Shown: piece by piece, positions 8,211-17,299 of the stretch
Position numbering within the stretch: the stretch's first letter is position 1
Layout of the letters: each line of letters opens with the position of its first letter
Assembly: GCF_019084545.1 (NCBI RefSeq)
Contig: NZ_JAHREP010000022.1
Location: forward strand, 1-64,000
Source of the DNA: Marinobacterium ramblicola
GTDB taxonomy: Bacteria > Pseudomonadota > Gammaproteobacteria > Pseudomonadales > Balneatricaceae
DNA length: 64,000 bases
Reading direction: 5' to 3'
Position numbers and translations under genes: made by a program
Notes under the pieces: generated by a model
Seen by the model: the letters and a program-made list of their open reading frames with translations, nothing else
Databases searched by the model: none
Told to the model about the DNA's origin: nothing

Positions 8211-9922
8211 TAGCTCCCGTCCGCAGGATTCCTCTCATCCAGCGCCATGCGGATCTGCTCCGCCAGGTCGTCAATCGCGTAGGGCTTGCTGATCAGGCGT
8301 ACCGGCTGATTCGACTGTTCGAGCTGGTCGATGGCATTACCGGTATAACCGGAGGTGTAGAGAACCGGCAGGTCCGGGCGCAACTCTCTCGCCTGACGGG
8401 CGATATCGGGGCCGTGCATCCCGCCCGGCAGTACCACATCGGTGAACAGCAGCTGGATCTCCGAATCACTTCTCAGCAGCGCAAGAGCCGAAGGGCCATC
8501 TTCCGCCTCCAGCACCTGATACCCCAGGCTGCGCATTATACGAACCGCCAGCGCACGCACATCGGGCTCATCCTCAACCACCAGGATCCGTTCATGCCCG
8601 GTGCGGTTGGGCGTCTGCTCCGGCTCGGAGAGTATCACCTCGCCGCCCGCCTGTGCCTGAGGCAGAAAGAGTTTGACGGTGGTGCCCTTACCTTCGACGC
8701 TGTAGATTTTGACATGTCCACCGGACTGTTTGGCGAAGCCGTAGACCATCGCCAGTCCCAGTCCGCTGCCACGGCCCACCTCCTTGGTGGTGAAGAACGG
8801 CTCGAATACCCGCGACAGGTTCTCCACAGCGATGCCGCTGCCGTTATCCGACACTGCCAGCACCACGTAAGCGCCCGGCTTGAGATCCCCCTCCAATGCC
8901 GCGGTCTGCTCATCGAAGTGGATCTTCGAGGTCTCGATCAGCAGACGCCCGCCCTTGGGCATCGCATCGCGCGCATTAACCGCTAAATTGAGCAGTGCGA
9001 CCTCCAGTTGAGACGGGTCGGCCAGCGCCTTGGGCAGGTTGTCCACCGTTCTGATATCGAGCGCGATCGACTCTCCCAGGGTGCGTCTGAGCATGCTGAC
9101 GATCCCCTGCGCCAGCGCGCTCAGGTCGATCAGTACCGGTTTCAGTTGCTGGCGGCGTGAAAATGCCAGCAGCGTCCGGTTCAGATCCGCACCGCGCTGC
9201 CCCGCTTGCAGGGCAGCATCGATCAGTTCCTGTGCCAAGCCGTCTCCCCGGCAGTGCCCAGCCAGGATCTGCAGGTTACCGTTGATGACGGTGAGCAGGT
9301 TGTTGAAATCGTGGGCGACACCACCGGTGAGTTGACCCACCGCCTCCATCTTCTGCGCCTGATGCAGAGCCGCCTCGGCACTCTGCCGATCGGCCATCTC
9401 CTCCTGCAGTGCCCTGTTGGCCTGCTCCAGCTCGGCGGTGCGCTCACGCACCCGGGTTTCCAGCTCCGTTTTTGCCTTGCGCAGCGCCAGTTGAGCTGCC
9501 CGCCTGTCACTGATATCCCGGATCGACGCAGACACCAGCACACCTTCGGCGGTTTTCAGCGGGCTGAGGCTGATCTCCACCGGTATCTCGCTGCCATCCT
9601 TACGCCTGGCTGCCAGATCCAACCCTGAGCCCATCGGCCGAACCTCGTGATTGACCAGGAAGTGGTTACGATGACCGACATGCCGATTGCGGGCCCGCTC
9701 GGGCACCAGCACCTCAATCGACTGGCCGATCAGCTCCTCTTCGCTGTAACCGAACAGCGGTGCCACCTGGGCGTTGACTAGTACGATATGTCCCTGTCCA
9801 TCGACCACTACTACCGCGTCCGGCGCGGCTTCAAGCAGCCGACGGTAGCGTTCGCGCTCCGCCTTTGCCTGCGCCAGCTCAGCTTCCAGCTCTTTGATTT
9901 TGCTATCGATGTCCTGGTTCAT
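8210..9922 (-). CDS. PAS hybrid histidine kinase with C-terminal receiver
   Basis: 570 residues. An N-terminal coiled coil (about 5-28), a PAS domain (about 30-130) starting LEAAPDAVVVVDGQGHIV, a second coiled coil (about 140-185), a HisKA box with the phospho-acceptor His204 in GGVAHDFNNLL, an HATPase domain (N box LLNLAVNARDAM, G boxes SDNGSG and GRGSGLGLAMV) and a receiver domain from about 445 with the phospho-acceptor Asp in LLFTDVVLPGG. No transmembrane segment, so it is a cytoplasmic sensor. It lies 43 bp after the STAS gene in one operon with a receiver-phosphatase, which suggests that it phosphorylates that protein or shares its signal. Confidence 0.9.
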   Translation of the reverse strand: MNQDIDSKIKELEAELAQAKAERERYRRLLEAAPDAVVVVDGQGHIVLVNAQVAPLFGYSEEELIGQSIEVLVPERARNRHVGHRNHFLVNHEVRPMGSGLDLAARRKDGSEIPVEISLSPLKTAEGVLVSASIRDISDRRAAQLALRKAKTELETRVRERTAELEQANRALQEEMADRQSAEAALHQAQKMEAVGQLTGGVAHDFNNLLTVINGNLQILAGHCRGDGLAQELIDAALQAGQRGADLNRTLLAFSRRQQLKPVLIDLSALAQGIVSMLRRTLGESIALDIRTVDNLPKALADPSQLEVALLNLAVNARDAMPKGGRLLIETSKIHFDEQTAALEGDLKPGAYVVLAVSDNGSGIAVENLSRVFEPFFTTKEVGRGSGLGLAMVYGFAKQSGGHVKIYSVEGKGTTVKLFLPQAQAGGEVILSEPEQTPNRTGHERILVVEDEPDVRALAVRIMRSLGYQVLEAEDGPSALALLRSDSEIQLLFTDVVLPGGMHGPDIARQARELRPDLPVLYTSGYTGNAIDQLEQSNQPVRLISKPYAIDDLAEQIRMALDERNPADGS

Positions 9923-9965
9923 CTCATTCCTGCGGCCGCTACCGGGCTAGTAAACCGGTTCCACC

Positions 9966-10445
9966 TCAATCGCCTGTCAGCGCATCCACAACGCTCTGGA
10001 ACTGCTGCCGATTATCCGTCGAAAGCTCACAGAGCGTGCGGTGGGCATCCAGGATGGTTTGCCGCAACCCCGCCTCATCCGGCTCGATCCTGGGTACCAC
10101 CTCGTCTGTGGTCATCTGCGCCGAGCCTGCCACCATGAGGCAGTAACGATCCAGGCACAGCGCCCTGAGCAGTTCGTTGATCTCGCCGTTGGTACTGAAG
10201 ATGACCGGCTTGCCACCGCCTGCTGCGGCCAGCAGCCGTGTGATCTTGGCCAGCAGTCCGATGCCGGTACTGTCGATCGACTGGGTGGCGTTCAGGTCGA
10301 TGCAGACCGTTTTCGGCGGACGTTCGGTAAAGGTACGATCCAAAAACAGATCCAACCCATGGGCCAGTGTATAACGAATGGCACCATCGAAGCGCAAAGC
10401 CAGGTCGTCGCCCGACCTGGCAAAACTGACTTTTCCTTCATCCAT
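9966..10445 (-). CDS. STAS-domain anti-sigma factor antagonist
   Basis: 159 residues with an N-terminal STAS domain: the block CIDLNATQSIDSTGIGLLAK contains the Ser of the conserved DSTG motif that partner kinases phosphorylate. The C-terminal 55 residues are a helical extension. I chose the ATG at 10445, downstream of GGAGG; a TTG at 10454 is too close to that site. The start overlaps the preceding gene by 8 bp. With the PP2C protein upstream it forms a partner-switching pair like HsbR/HsbA of Pseudomonas, in which the phosphatase resets the antagonist. No matching serine kinase gene is seen nearby, although the PP2C protein could carry such a role. Confidence 0.85.
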   Translation of the reverse strand: MDEGKVSFARSGDDLALRFDGAIRYTLAHGLDLFLDRTFTERPPKTVCIDLNATQSIDSTGIGLLAKITRLLAAAGGGKPVIFSTNGEINELLRALCLDRYCLMVAGSAQMTTDEVVPRIEPDEAGLRQTILDAHRTLCELSTDNRQQFQSVVDALTGD

Positions 10446-11622
10446 TCGCGGCAACCCTCCGTATCAAAAGAATGCTGGCATCATCGGGCAGCGTGTCGCA
10501 CTCCACCAACCCGATCTCGGTTACCAGTGCAGCGGCCCCCCTGTCGTCACGGGCCGCCAGCAAAGCCAACTGCGCCTTGCAGCCCTGCAGATCCGCCTGC
10601 GGCAGTGTGTCCAGCACACCATCGGAATACAGCGTCAACGAGAATCGTTCGCCGATACTGCGCTTGGCACAGGTATAACTGGCATCTGGGAACAGCCCCA
10701 CCGGCGGGCTTTTGTCACCGACTGTCTCAACCTGTTCGCCATCGAAACAGTAGGGAAAGGGGTACTGGCCCCCGATGCTGTAGGTCAGCGACTGCTTCTT
10801 CGCGTCGACAATGGCGTAAAACATGGTCAGGTACTTGCCATGATCGCCCTGCAACAGTTCACTGTTGAGCGCCTCGAGCAGGGCTGCCGGATCCAGCAGT
10901 TTTCCATCGCGGTACCGCCGAAAGTTCTCCAGGTAGCGCGACATCAGGTGCTTGACCATCACCGTGATCAGCGCGGAGGAGATTCCATGGCCGGAGACAT
11001 CCACCATGTAGAAAGCGAAGCGGTCACGGTCGATGGCAAAGTAGTCGATAAAATCACCGCTGAGCAGCGATGAGCTCTGGATATGGTGACTGCATTCGTA
11101 GTCGCCGAAGTGCTGACACTGTGGCGGCAACAGCGTGAACTGCACCCTGCGCCCAGCCGCCTCGTCCTCGCGAATCTTGGCCAGGTTCGCTTCAAGCTGC
11201 GTATTGGCGCGTTCCAGGTACTGGCGGTAGTGGCGATTCTCCTCAATCAGTCGACTGCGCTCCAGTGCGCGCTCGACGGCATGGCGCAATACTTCCAGAT
11301 CAGGCAGCGGCTTGGTCAGGAAATCCGAGGCACCGAGCTTCAGCGCCTGAATCGCGTCATGCATCTCCCCCGTGCCAGAAACAACGATCACGGGCAACGC
11401 CTCGTAGCGATGACGCAAGGCCTCAAGCAGCTCGATGCCGTCCATTTGGCCAGGCATGCGCAGATCACACATCACCAGTGCCGGTAATCTCTGTTGGCAG
11501 ATATCCAGCGCCAAGCTGCCTTCACCGCTGGTTTCGACCTGGAAACCAAGCGTGCGCAGGTAACGCGCAAACATATCCCGGACAGCCGGATCGTCATCGA
11601 CGATCAGTATGTGTGCCGACAA
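10438..11622 (-). CDS. Response regulator with PP2C/SpoIIE phosphatase domain
   Basis: 394 residues if started at the TTG at 11622, which has GGAGGAG seven bases upstream; the longer frame from a GTG at 11667 lacks a ribosome site. The receiver domain (about 1-120) has the acidic pocket IVDDDP, the phospho-acceptor Asp in VMCDLRMPG and the Lys in DFLTKPLP. A coiled-coil linker leads to a SpoIIE/PP2C domain with the metal-binding segments LLSGDFIDYF, YMVDVSGHGISSALI and LYSDGVLD. It is expected to dephosphorylate the STAS antagonist when its receiver is phosphorylated. No C-terminal kinase domain of the HsbR type is apparent. Confidence 0.88.
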   Translation of the reverse strand: MSAHILIVDDDPAVRDMFARYLRTLGFQVETSGEGSLALDICQQRLPALVMCDLRMPGQMDGIELLEALRHRYEALPVIVVSGTGEMHDAIQALKLGASDFLTKPLPDLEVLRHAVERALERSRLIEENRHYRQYLERANTQLEANLAKIREDEAAGRRVQFTLLPPQCQHFGDYECSHHIQSSSLLSGDFIDYFAIDRDRFAFYMVDVSGHGISSALITVMVKHLMSRYLENFRRYRDGKLLDPAALLEALNSELLQGDHGKYLTMFYAIVDAKKQSLTYSIGGQYPFPYCFDGEQVETVGDKSPPVGLFPDASYTCAKRSIGERFSLTLYSDGVLDTLPQADLQGCKAQLALLAARDDRGAAALVTEIGLVECDTLPDDASILLIRRVAANG

Positions 11623-11822
11623 AAGCGATCTCCTCCGATCCCTGTTGGCGGAATTGTGCTGCTTCACGATGACCAGGGGATGAGCCAGGATCCGACGCGG
11701 ATCTATTCCCTGAACCCGGTACCCAACCGTTAACGGCGGGTACAGAGACTCTGTCGATGCAGCACTACGTCGGCCGGCTCATAAGTAGCAGCCGGCCTGG
11801 ATCTCTTCCGAAGGGCCTGCAC

Positions 11823-11851
11823 TATTACCCCTATATCAGACAGGGGTAATA
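11823..11851. promoter_or_regulatory. Perfect dyad upstream of the receiver-phosphatase operon
   Basis: TATTACCCCT at 11823-11832 and AGGGGTAATA at 11842-11851 are perfect inverted repeats with a 9-bp spacer. They lie in the 312-bp gap (11623-11934) between the receiver-phosphatase start and the end of the LysE gene. No T run follows in either direction, so an operator is as likely as a terminator. The heptamer TACCCCT resembles a NarL-type half site, but the spacing is not the usual one. Nothing else was recognised in this gap. Confidence 0.4.
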
Positions 11852-11934
11852 TCGCAGTATTTTAGTAGGATAAGCATAGACAGCCAGGCAGGGAATATCT
11901 ACCGTTTTAAAGCGAATCTGCCTGTCGATTCGGA

Positions 11935-12552
11935 TCAATGGCGTGACGCGAGGTAGACCCCCGCAAGCGCCATGATCGACCCGGAGGTGCGGTTCATCCC
12001 TTTGACGGCGCGCGGAGAGCGCAGATAACGTCGGGCTTGCGCGGCGCTAAACGCGATCAGCATAAGACCTGCCAATAGGCCGATAAAGGTTAACAGCGAC
12101 ACCAGCGCCATCCCCTCAGCGTTGAGCACAGTGACATCCAGAAAGGTTGGCAAAAATGCGATATAAAACAGAATCACCTTGGGGTTGGACGCCGATATCA
12201 GAAAACCCTGTGTAAACGCGTGCAATGCGTCACGCCGGCCAGGCGTCGCTGACACATCCTCCCGCACAACGGGGGCCGTCCACATCTTCCAGCCCAGATA
12301 AAACAGGTAGCCCGCGCCCAGTAGACGAATTACCGTGAACACCGCTCCCCAGTGGGTAGCCAGTGCCGCCAGGCCAAGGCATGCCAACAGCAGGTAGATA
12401 ATGTCGCTGAAGATCATCCCCACCGACAACGGCAGACAGCTCCACGCGCCTCGCTGCAGCGCACGGGCGATAATGGCGAACACACCGGGTCCTGGCGTGA
12501 TTCCGAAAATAAATACCGCAATCAGAAAACTGATCGCACTCTCAATACTCAT
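11935..12552 (-). CDS. LysE-family amino acid exporter
   Basis: Inner-membrane translocator of the LysE/RhtB family, 205 residues with about six hydrophobic segments. The N-terminal FGITPGPGVFAIIARALQRG is the family hallmark and SASNPKVILFYIAFLPTF is the conserved central segment. Members export amino acids or derivatives such as homoserine lactone, threonine or lysine; the substrate cannot be read from sequence. The gene stands alone with its promoter in the 306-bp gap that precedes the BCCT gene on the opposite strand. Confidence 0.88.
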   Translation of the reverse strand: MSIESAISFLIAVFIFGITPGPGVFAIIARALQRGAWSCLPLSVGMIFSDIIYLLLACLGLAALATHWGAVFTVIRLLGAGYLFYLGWKMWTAPVVREDVSATPGRRDALHAFTQGFLISASNPKVILFYIAFLPTFLDVTVLNAEGMALVSLLTFIGLLAGLMLIAFSAAQARRYLRSPRAVKGMNRTSGSIMALAGVYLASRH

Positions 12553-12858
12553 AAAATGGTTCCTGTGTCGTTACTACGACCGATCGACTTTGCACCGGCG
12601 CTGATGAGGTAAACGCGCCGCTTTTGGCTAAGCTTATAATTAAAAAAATATAATGCAGAGCACCCACTTGAAGAGGTTCTTTTCTATCCCGTCTCCCGTG
12701 CCGCCGATCGGCCGATCAGCCCGCCGATTTGCATCTGCGGTATACCTTCCCGATACTGTGCCCAACCTGACGAGCAGGTCAAATTATTGTTTCTGCAATA
12801 GAGTTACCGGCAGTCAGGTCAAGGACACTCACCCTCACCAACCCCAAGGAGAGTCAAC
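12553..12858. other. Divergent intergenic region, lysE-type gene / BCCT gene
   Basis: 306 bp without a convincing gene. An AT-rich stretch at 12631-12654 contains two TATAAT copies (12635-12640 and 12649-12654); TTGGCT at 12624-12629 is 19 bp from the second, so a weak promoter toward the BCCT gene is possible. A 69-codon open frame at 12653-12862 has no ribosome site or recognisable similarity and was not accepted. AAGGAG at 12849-12854 is the ribosome site of the BCCT gene. Confidence 0.4.
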
Positions 12859-14490
12859 ATGACGGATTCCAAAGATCCCATGATACCCGACGGCGAGGTT
12901 AACCCGTACGATACCGACTACCAGATTGGTCAGGACAACATCGTTGTCAACGTAGGACCTTTTGGACTGGATATCCACAATCGGGTATTTGCCATATCCG
13001 GGCTGACCATTGTCGCCTTCGTTGTTCTAACACTCGCGTTCCAGAACCAGGTCGCACCGATGTTCGGCGGGCTTCGCAGCTGGCTGACCACCAACCTGGA
13101 CTGGTTCTTCCTCAGCGCCGGCAATATTTTCGTCATCATCAGCCTGGGGCTGGCGTTTTCTCCGCTGGGCAAGGTCCGCATAGGCGGCACCCTGGCCAAA
13201 CCGGACTACAGCTATCCCGCCTGGTTTTCCATGCTGTTCGCAGCCGGTATGGGTATCGGTCTGATGTTTTACGGGGTATCCGAACCCCTGTCACACTTCT
13301 CCAGCTCCCTGGGCGGCACCAGTGTCGAAAATGGTGTGCGCACAGACTGGGCACCTTTGGGCGCCGCGGCTGGTGATCCCGAAACAGCCCGCCAGCTTGG
13401 CATGGCCGCCACCATCTATCACTGGGCACTTCACCCTTGGGCAATCTATGCGGTGCTGGCCTTGGGCCTGGCACTGTTCTCGTTCAACAAGGGCCTGCCA
13501 CTGACCATGCGTTCGGTGTTCTACCCACTGCTCGGTGAGTCCGTGTGGGGATGGCCCGGCCATGTCATCGATATCCTGGCGGTATTTGCCACCCTCTTCG
13601 GTTTGGCCACCTCTCTGGGGCTGGGTGCCTCGCAAGCCGCCTCCGGCCTTAACTACCTGTTCGGTTTCCCGATGGGGGAGACCACTCAGGTCGTTCTGGT
13701 TATCGGTATCACCGCCATCGCCACCACATCGGTTCTGGCCGGTCTGGACGCGGGTGTTAAGCGCCTGTCCGAGATCAACATGATCCTCGCGGCCCTGCTG
13801 CTGCTGTTCGTGATTATCGTCGGGCCGACGCTCGCCCTGATCACCGGCTTCTTCTCCAACCTGGTCTCCTACCTGGAGTACCTGCCGGCTCTGGCCAACC
13901 CCTTTGGTCGAGAGGACGCCAACTTTGCCGCCGGCTGGACCTCCTTCTACTGGGCCTGGTGGATCTCCTGGTCTCCGTTCGTCGGCATGTTCATCGCCCG
14001 CGTATCCCGCGGCCGCACCGTACGCGAATTCATGATCTCTGTTCTGATCATCCCCTCCCTGGCCTGCGTGCTTTGGATGACCGTATTTGGCGGCACAGCG
14101 ATCCACCAGTTTGTCGATGAAGGGTATAAAGCGGTCGCAGAAGCCGAGCTTCCGTTGCAGCTTTTCACTATGCTGGATGCACTGCCAATGGCGCAGATCA
14201 CCTCGTTCATCGGCATCATCCTGGTGGTGGTGTTCTTTGTCACCTCGTCGGACTCCGGTTCGCTGGTGATCGACACGATATCGGCGGGTGGCAAGGTGGA
14301 TGCACCGACACCCCAGCGTGTGTTCTGGTGCACCTTCGAAGGACTGGTCGCGATCGCGCTGATTCTTGGTGGTGGGCTGGTCGCGCTCCAGGCGATGGCG
14401 GTTTCCACCGGATTCCCGTTCACTATCGTTCTGCTGGTGGCCGCGATATCGGTGATCAAAGGGCTGGCTACGGAGCCCCGGCTGGGTTAA
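12859..14490 (+). CDS. BCCT-family betaine/choline/carnitine transporter
   Basis: 543 residues with about twelve membrane segments. The family signature is clear: FYWAWWISWSPFVGMFIARVSRGRT has been read around residues 365-390 (given here only for position), and MGIGLMFYGVSEPLSHF is the conserved early segment. These carriers take up quaternary ammonium osmolytes with Na+ or H+. The short C-terminal tail (ending at PRLG) lacks the long regulatory extension of BetT/BetP, so osmotic gating by the tail is unlikely. The next genes are a DUF294 regulator and an exonuclease, with a terminator between them and this gene. The exact substrate is unknown. Confidence 0.9.
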   Translation: MTDSKDPMIPDGEVNPYDTDYQIGQDNIVVNVGPFGLDIHNRVFAISGLTIVAFVVLTLAFQNQVAPMFGGLRSWLTTNLDWFFLSAGNIFVIISLGLAFSPLGKVRIGGTLAKPDYSYPAWFSMLFAAGMGIGLMFYGVSEPLSHFSSSLGGTSVENGVRTDWAPLGAAAGDPETARQLGMAATIYHWALHPWAIYAVLALGLALFSFNKGLPLTMRSVFYPLLGESVWGWPGHVIDILAVFATLFGLATSLGLGASQAASGLNYLFGFPMGETTQVVLVIGITAIATTSVLAGLDAGVKRLSEINMILAALLLLFVIIVGPTLALITGFFSNLVSYLEYLPALANPFGREDANFAAGWTSFYWAWWISWSPFVGMFIARVSRGRTVREFMISVLIIPSLACVLWMTVFGGTAIHQFVDEGYKAVAEAELPLQLFTMLDALPMAQITSFIGIILVVVFFVTSSDSGSLVIDTISAGGKVDAPTPQRVFWCTFEGLVAIALILGGGLVALQAMAVSTGFPFTIVLLVAAISVIKGLATEPRLG

Positions 14491-14511
14491 CACACTCCGA
14501 GCCTTAAGACG

Positions 14512-14548
14512 GGGCGGATAGTCGGCAATCGCACTATCCGCCCTTTTT
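14512..14548 (+). terminator. Intrinsic terminator after the BCCT gene
   Basis: GGGCGGATAGT at 14512-14522 pairs with ACTATCCGCCC at 14533-14543 across a 10-nt loop and is followed by TTTTT at 14544-14548. The downstream DUF294 gene starts only 29 bp later, so partial read-through may connect the two. Confidence 0.9.
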
Positions 14549-14576
14549 ATCACGGGTTCCAAATCCTGAGGACAAG

Positions 14577-16457
14577 ATGCAGGCCGAACATCTGGAGATC
14601 ATCGATTTTCTGCGCCGCTACCCCCCTTTCAACGAACTACCGGAGGAAGCACTGGCACGCGTGGCCGCCAACATCGACGTCAGCTATTTCAAAGCGGGTA
14701 CCCAGATCCTGGAGTTCGACCAGGAGGTAGACGCCTGGTACGTGATTCGCAGCGGTGCGGTGGAGGTGTACCGGCGCAATGGTGACCTCTACAACCGGCT
14801 CAGTGAGGGTGGCTATTTCGGCGAATTCGGCCTGTTACGTGAAAACCGCGTTCGCTTCCCTATCGTGGCGCTGGAGGACACCCTCGCCTACCTGATCCCC
14901 GCTCCGATATTCAAGGAACTGTTTGAGCAGTACGAAAACTTCGCCGACTTCGTCGAGGTGGAGGATCGCAGCCGACTAAGGCAAACCGTGGCCCGACGCG
15001 AGGATGCCAACGAGCTGCTGACCTCCAGTATCGAAGTACTGATCGGCCGCGCGCCGGTCACCATCGAGACCGGCAGTACGGTGCGCGAGGCCGCCATGCG
15101 CATGAGCAATGAAGGGGTATCGTCGCTGCTGATCGTGCATCCCCCAGGCTCAAGTCAGGACTCCGAATCCTGCATGGCCGGCATGATCACCGATCGCGAT
15201 CTGCGCAACCGGGTGGTGGCAAAAGGGCTAAGCTACGACACGCCGGTCACCGAGATCATGACCGCCGAGCTGATCCACGCCGAGCACAATCAACTGGTGT
15301 TCGAGGCGATGCTGGCGATGCTGCAGCACAACGTGCATCACCTGCCGATTCTCAAGCACGGAACCCCGGTGGGGGTTATCGCGCTGTCCGATATCATCCG
15401 CTACGAATCGCAGAACAGCCTGTTCGTGGTCAGCCGTATCTTCCGCGCCAACAGCGTGGAGGAGCTGAGCACGCTGGAGGGAGAGGTGCGCTCATGCTTC
15501 AGCCGCATGGTGCATGAGGACGCCAACTCGAAAATGATCGGTCGCGCCATGGCGGTGATCGGTCGCAGCTTCAAGCAACGCCTGCTGGAGCTTGCCGAGG
15601 AGAAGTTCGGACCGCCACCGGTGCCATACTGCTTTCTGGCACTGGGCTCGATGGCGCGGCAGGAGCAGCTGATCGTGACCGATCAGGACCACGCCATGGT
15701 GCTCGACAACAGCTACGACCCGATGAAGCACGACGCCTATTTTCTGCAATTGGCACAGTTTGTCAGCGATGGTCTGGCAGCCTGTGGCTACACCTACTGC
15801 AAGGGCGAGATCATGGCCACCACGCCCAAATGGCGCCAACCGCTGCGGGTATGGGAGCGATACTTCGATGAGTGGATCGATGATCCGACGCCGCAGACGC
15901 TGCTCAACAGCTTCATCTTCTTTGATCTGGATGGCGTCTGGGGCAAGACCGAGTGGGCCGACCACCTCAGCCGCTATATTGCGCACAAGGCGCAGCGCAA
16001 TGCCCGTTTTCTGGCGTGCATGGCGCGCAACGCTCTGCTGCGCACGCCGCCGCTGGGCTTCTTCAAGGAGTTCGTCATGGAGCCCTCGGGACAACAGACT
16101 CAGTCGATCGATATGAAGCGGCGCGGAACCGCTCCGCTGGCGGACCTGATCCGGGTGCACGCTCTGGCCGTGGGCTCGGTCGCCCGTAACTCCTTCGACC
16201 GTCTGGAGGACGTGATCGCAGCCGATATCCTGCCGCAGGGCCGGGGACAGGATCTGCGCGATGCGCTGGAGTTCATCTCGATGGTGCGTATCCGGCACCA
16301 GGCGCTGGATCTGGACGCAGGACAAGAGCCCGATAACAAAATCGAGCCGGAAAACCTGTCGGACTTTGAGCGCAAGAACCTTAAGGACGCGTTCCAGATT
16401 CTGAGCAGCGCACAGAAGTTCCTCAAGTACCGTTACCAGGCCAGCCGCATAGGTTAA
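14577..16457 (+). CDS. cNMP-binding / CBS / DUF294 nucleotidyltransferase-like protein
   Basis: Cytoplasmic regulator of 626 residues. Domains in order: cyclic-nucleotide-binding fold (about 15-125, with GEFGLLREN), two CBS motifs (about 155-285), then the DUF294 nucleotidyltransferase-like domain with ALGSMARQEQLIVTDQDHAM, which resembles the GlnD nucleotidyltransferase motif, and a helical DUF294 C-terminal domain to about 620. The family commonly sits next to solute transporters and a DnaQ-like exonuclease and is presumed to regulate the transporter, although the biochemistry is not settled. Here the partner is a BCCT carrier instead of the more usual acetate-type symporter. Confidence 0.88.
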   Translation: MQAEHLEIIDFLRRYPPFNELPEEALARVAANIDVSYFKAGTQILEFDQEVDAWYVIRSGAVEVYRRNGDLYNRLSEGGYFGEFGLLRENRVRFPIVALEDTLAYLIPAPIFKELFEQYENFADFVEVEDRSRLRQTVARREDANELLTSSIEVLIGRAPVTIETGSTVREAAMRMSNEGVSSLLIVHPPGSSQDSESCMAGMITDRDLRNRVVAKGLSYDTPVTEIMTAELIHAEHNQLVFEAMLAMLQHNVHHLPILKHGTPVGVIALSDIIRYESQNSLFVVSRIFRANSVEELSTLEGEVRSCFSRMVHEDANSKMIGRAMAVIGRSFKQRLLELAEEKFGPPPVPYCFLALGSMARQEQLIVTDQDHAMVLDNSYDPMKHDAYFLQLAQFVSDGLAACGYTYCKGEIMATTPKWRQPLRVWERYFDEWIDDPTPQTLLNSFIFFDLDGVWGKTEWADHLSRYIAHKAQRNARFLACMARNALLRTPPLGFFKEFVMEPSGQQTQSIDMKRRGTAPLADLIRVHALAVGSVARNSFDRLEDVIAADILPQGRGQDLRDALEFISMVRIRHQALDLDAGQEPDNKIEPENLSDFERKNLKDAFQILSSAQKFLKYRYQASRIG

Positions 16458-16466
16458 GGACGCAGC

Positions 16467-17219
16467 GTGTTCTATCTCAGCAAAAAGCAATTAATGGAAG
16501 AAGAGCTACCCGCGGGCCATCGCTCCCCCGACTGGCCGACCCGGCTGGCCCAACTGGCAGAGCAGGCGCGCAACCCCTCGCTGAAGGCGTTCTATCAGGC
16601 CGGAGTGGTCGCCGCCGGCACACCGATATCGGAGGTGCCGCTGGTGGCGATGGACTTCGAAACCACCGGTATCGACGCCAGTCGCGACGAGATCGTCAGC
16701 ATCGGACTGGTCTGTATGACGCTGGACCGCATCCGCATGAGCGAAAGCCGGCACTGGATACTCAAACCACGCGCGGACCTGCGTGACGAGTCGGTGGTGA
16801 TCCACGGCATCACTCACTCGGAGGTGGAGAGCGCACCCGACCTGACCCGGATACGGGAGCAGCTGCTCGAAACGCTGGCCGGACGGGTGGTCGTGGTGCA
16901 CCACAAGGGGATCGAGCGCCGGTTTCTCGATGCTGCACTAAAACGGCGTATCGGCGAAGGGATAGAGTTTCCCTGTATCGATACCATGGAGCTGGAAGCA
17001 CGCCTGCACCGGCGCAAGCCTGGCGGGCTGCTCGACAAGCTGTTCGGACAGAAACCCAGAGTGTCGATCCGCCTGCCGGAGAGCCGCGAGCGCTACCACC
17101 TGCCCCACTACCCCGCCCACAACGCACTCACCGATGCCCTGTCCTGCGCCGAACTGCTGCAAGCCCAGGTCGCGCACCGGTTTTCCCCGGATACGCCGGT
17201 TAGTACGCTGTGGAGCTGA
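16467..17219 (+). CDS. DnaQ-family 3'-5' exonuclease
   Basis: 250 residues starting from a GTG with AAGGA at 16456-16460. The DEDDh exonuclease motifs are visible: Exo I LVAMDFETTGID, Exo II VVVHHKGIERRFLD, Exo III HNALTDALSCAEL with the His and Asp. The first 45 residues are an extra helical segment. The start lies 9 bp after the DUF294 gene and the two are almost certainly cotranscribed. Proteins of this type in this context are not the replicative epsilon subunit; their nucleic-acid or nucleotide substrate is unknown. Confidence 0.88.
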   Translation: MFYLSKKQLMEEELPAGHRSPDWPTRLAQLAEQARNPSLKAFYQAGVVAAGTPISEVPLVAMDFETTGIDASRDEIVSIGLVCMTLDRIRMSESRHWILKPRADLRDESVVIHGITHSEVESAPDLTRIREQLLETLAGRVVVVHHKGIERRFLDAALKRRIGEGIEFPCIDTMELEARLHRRKPGGLLDKLFGQKPRVSIRLPESRERYHLPHYPAHNALTDALSCAELLQAQVAHRFSPDTPVSTLWS

Positions 17220-17299
17220 GGTCTTGCCTTTTTAAGCACCCATTCAGTTAACTGATGTCCAAATAGTAAGCACCGGTAACCTCAAAATGGAGGTGCAGT

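Noticed and set aside
12653-12862. 69-codon frame before the BCCT gene
   Set aside because: No ribosome site, no similarity, and it ends inside the BCCT start.
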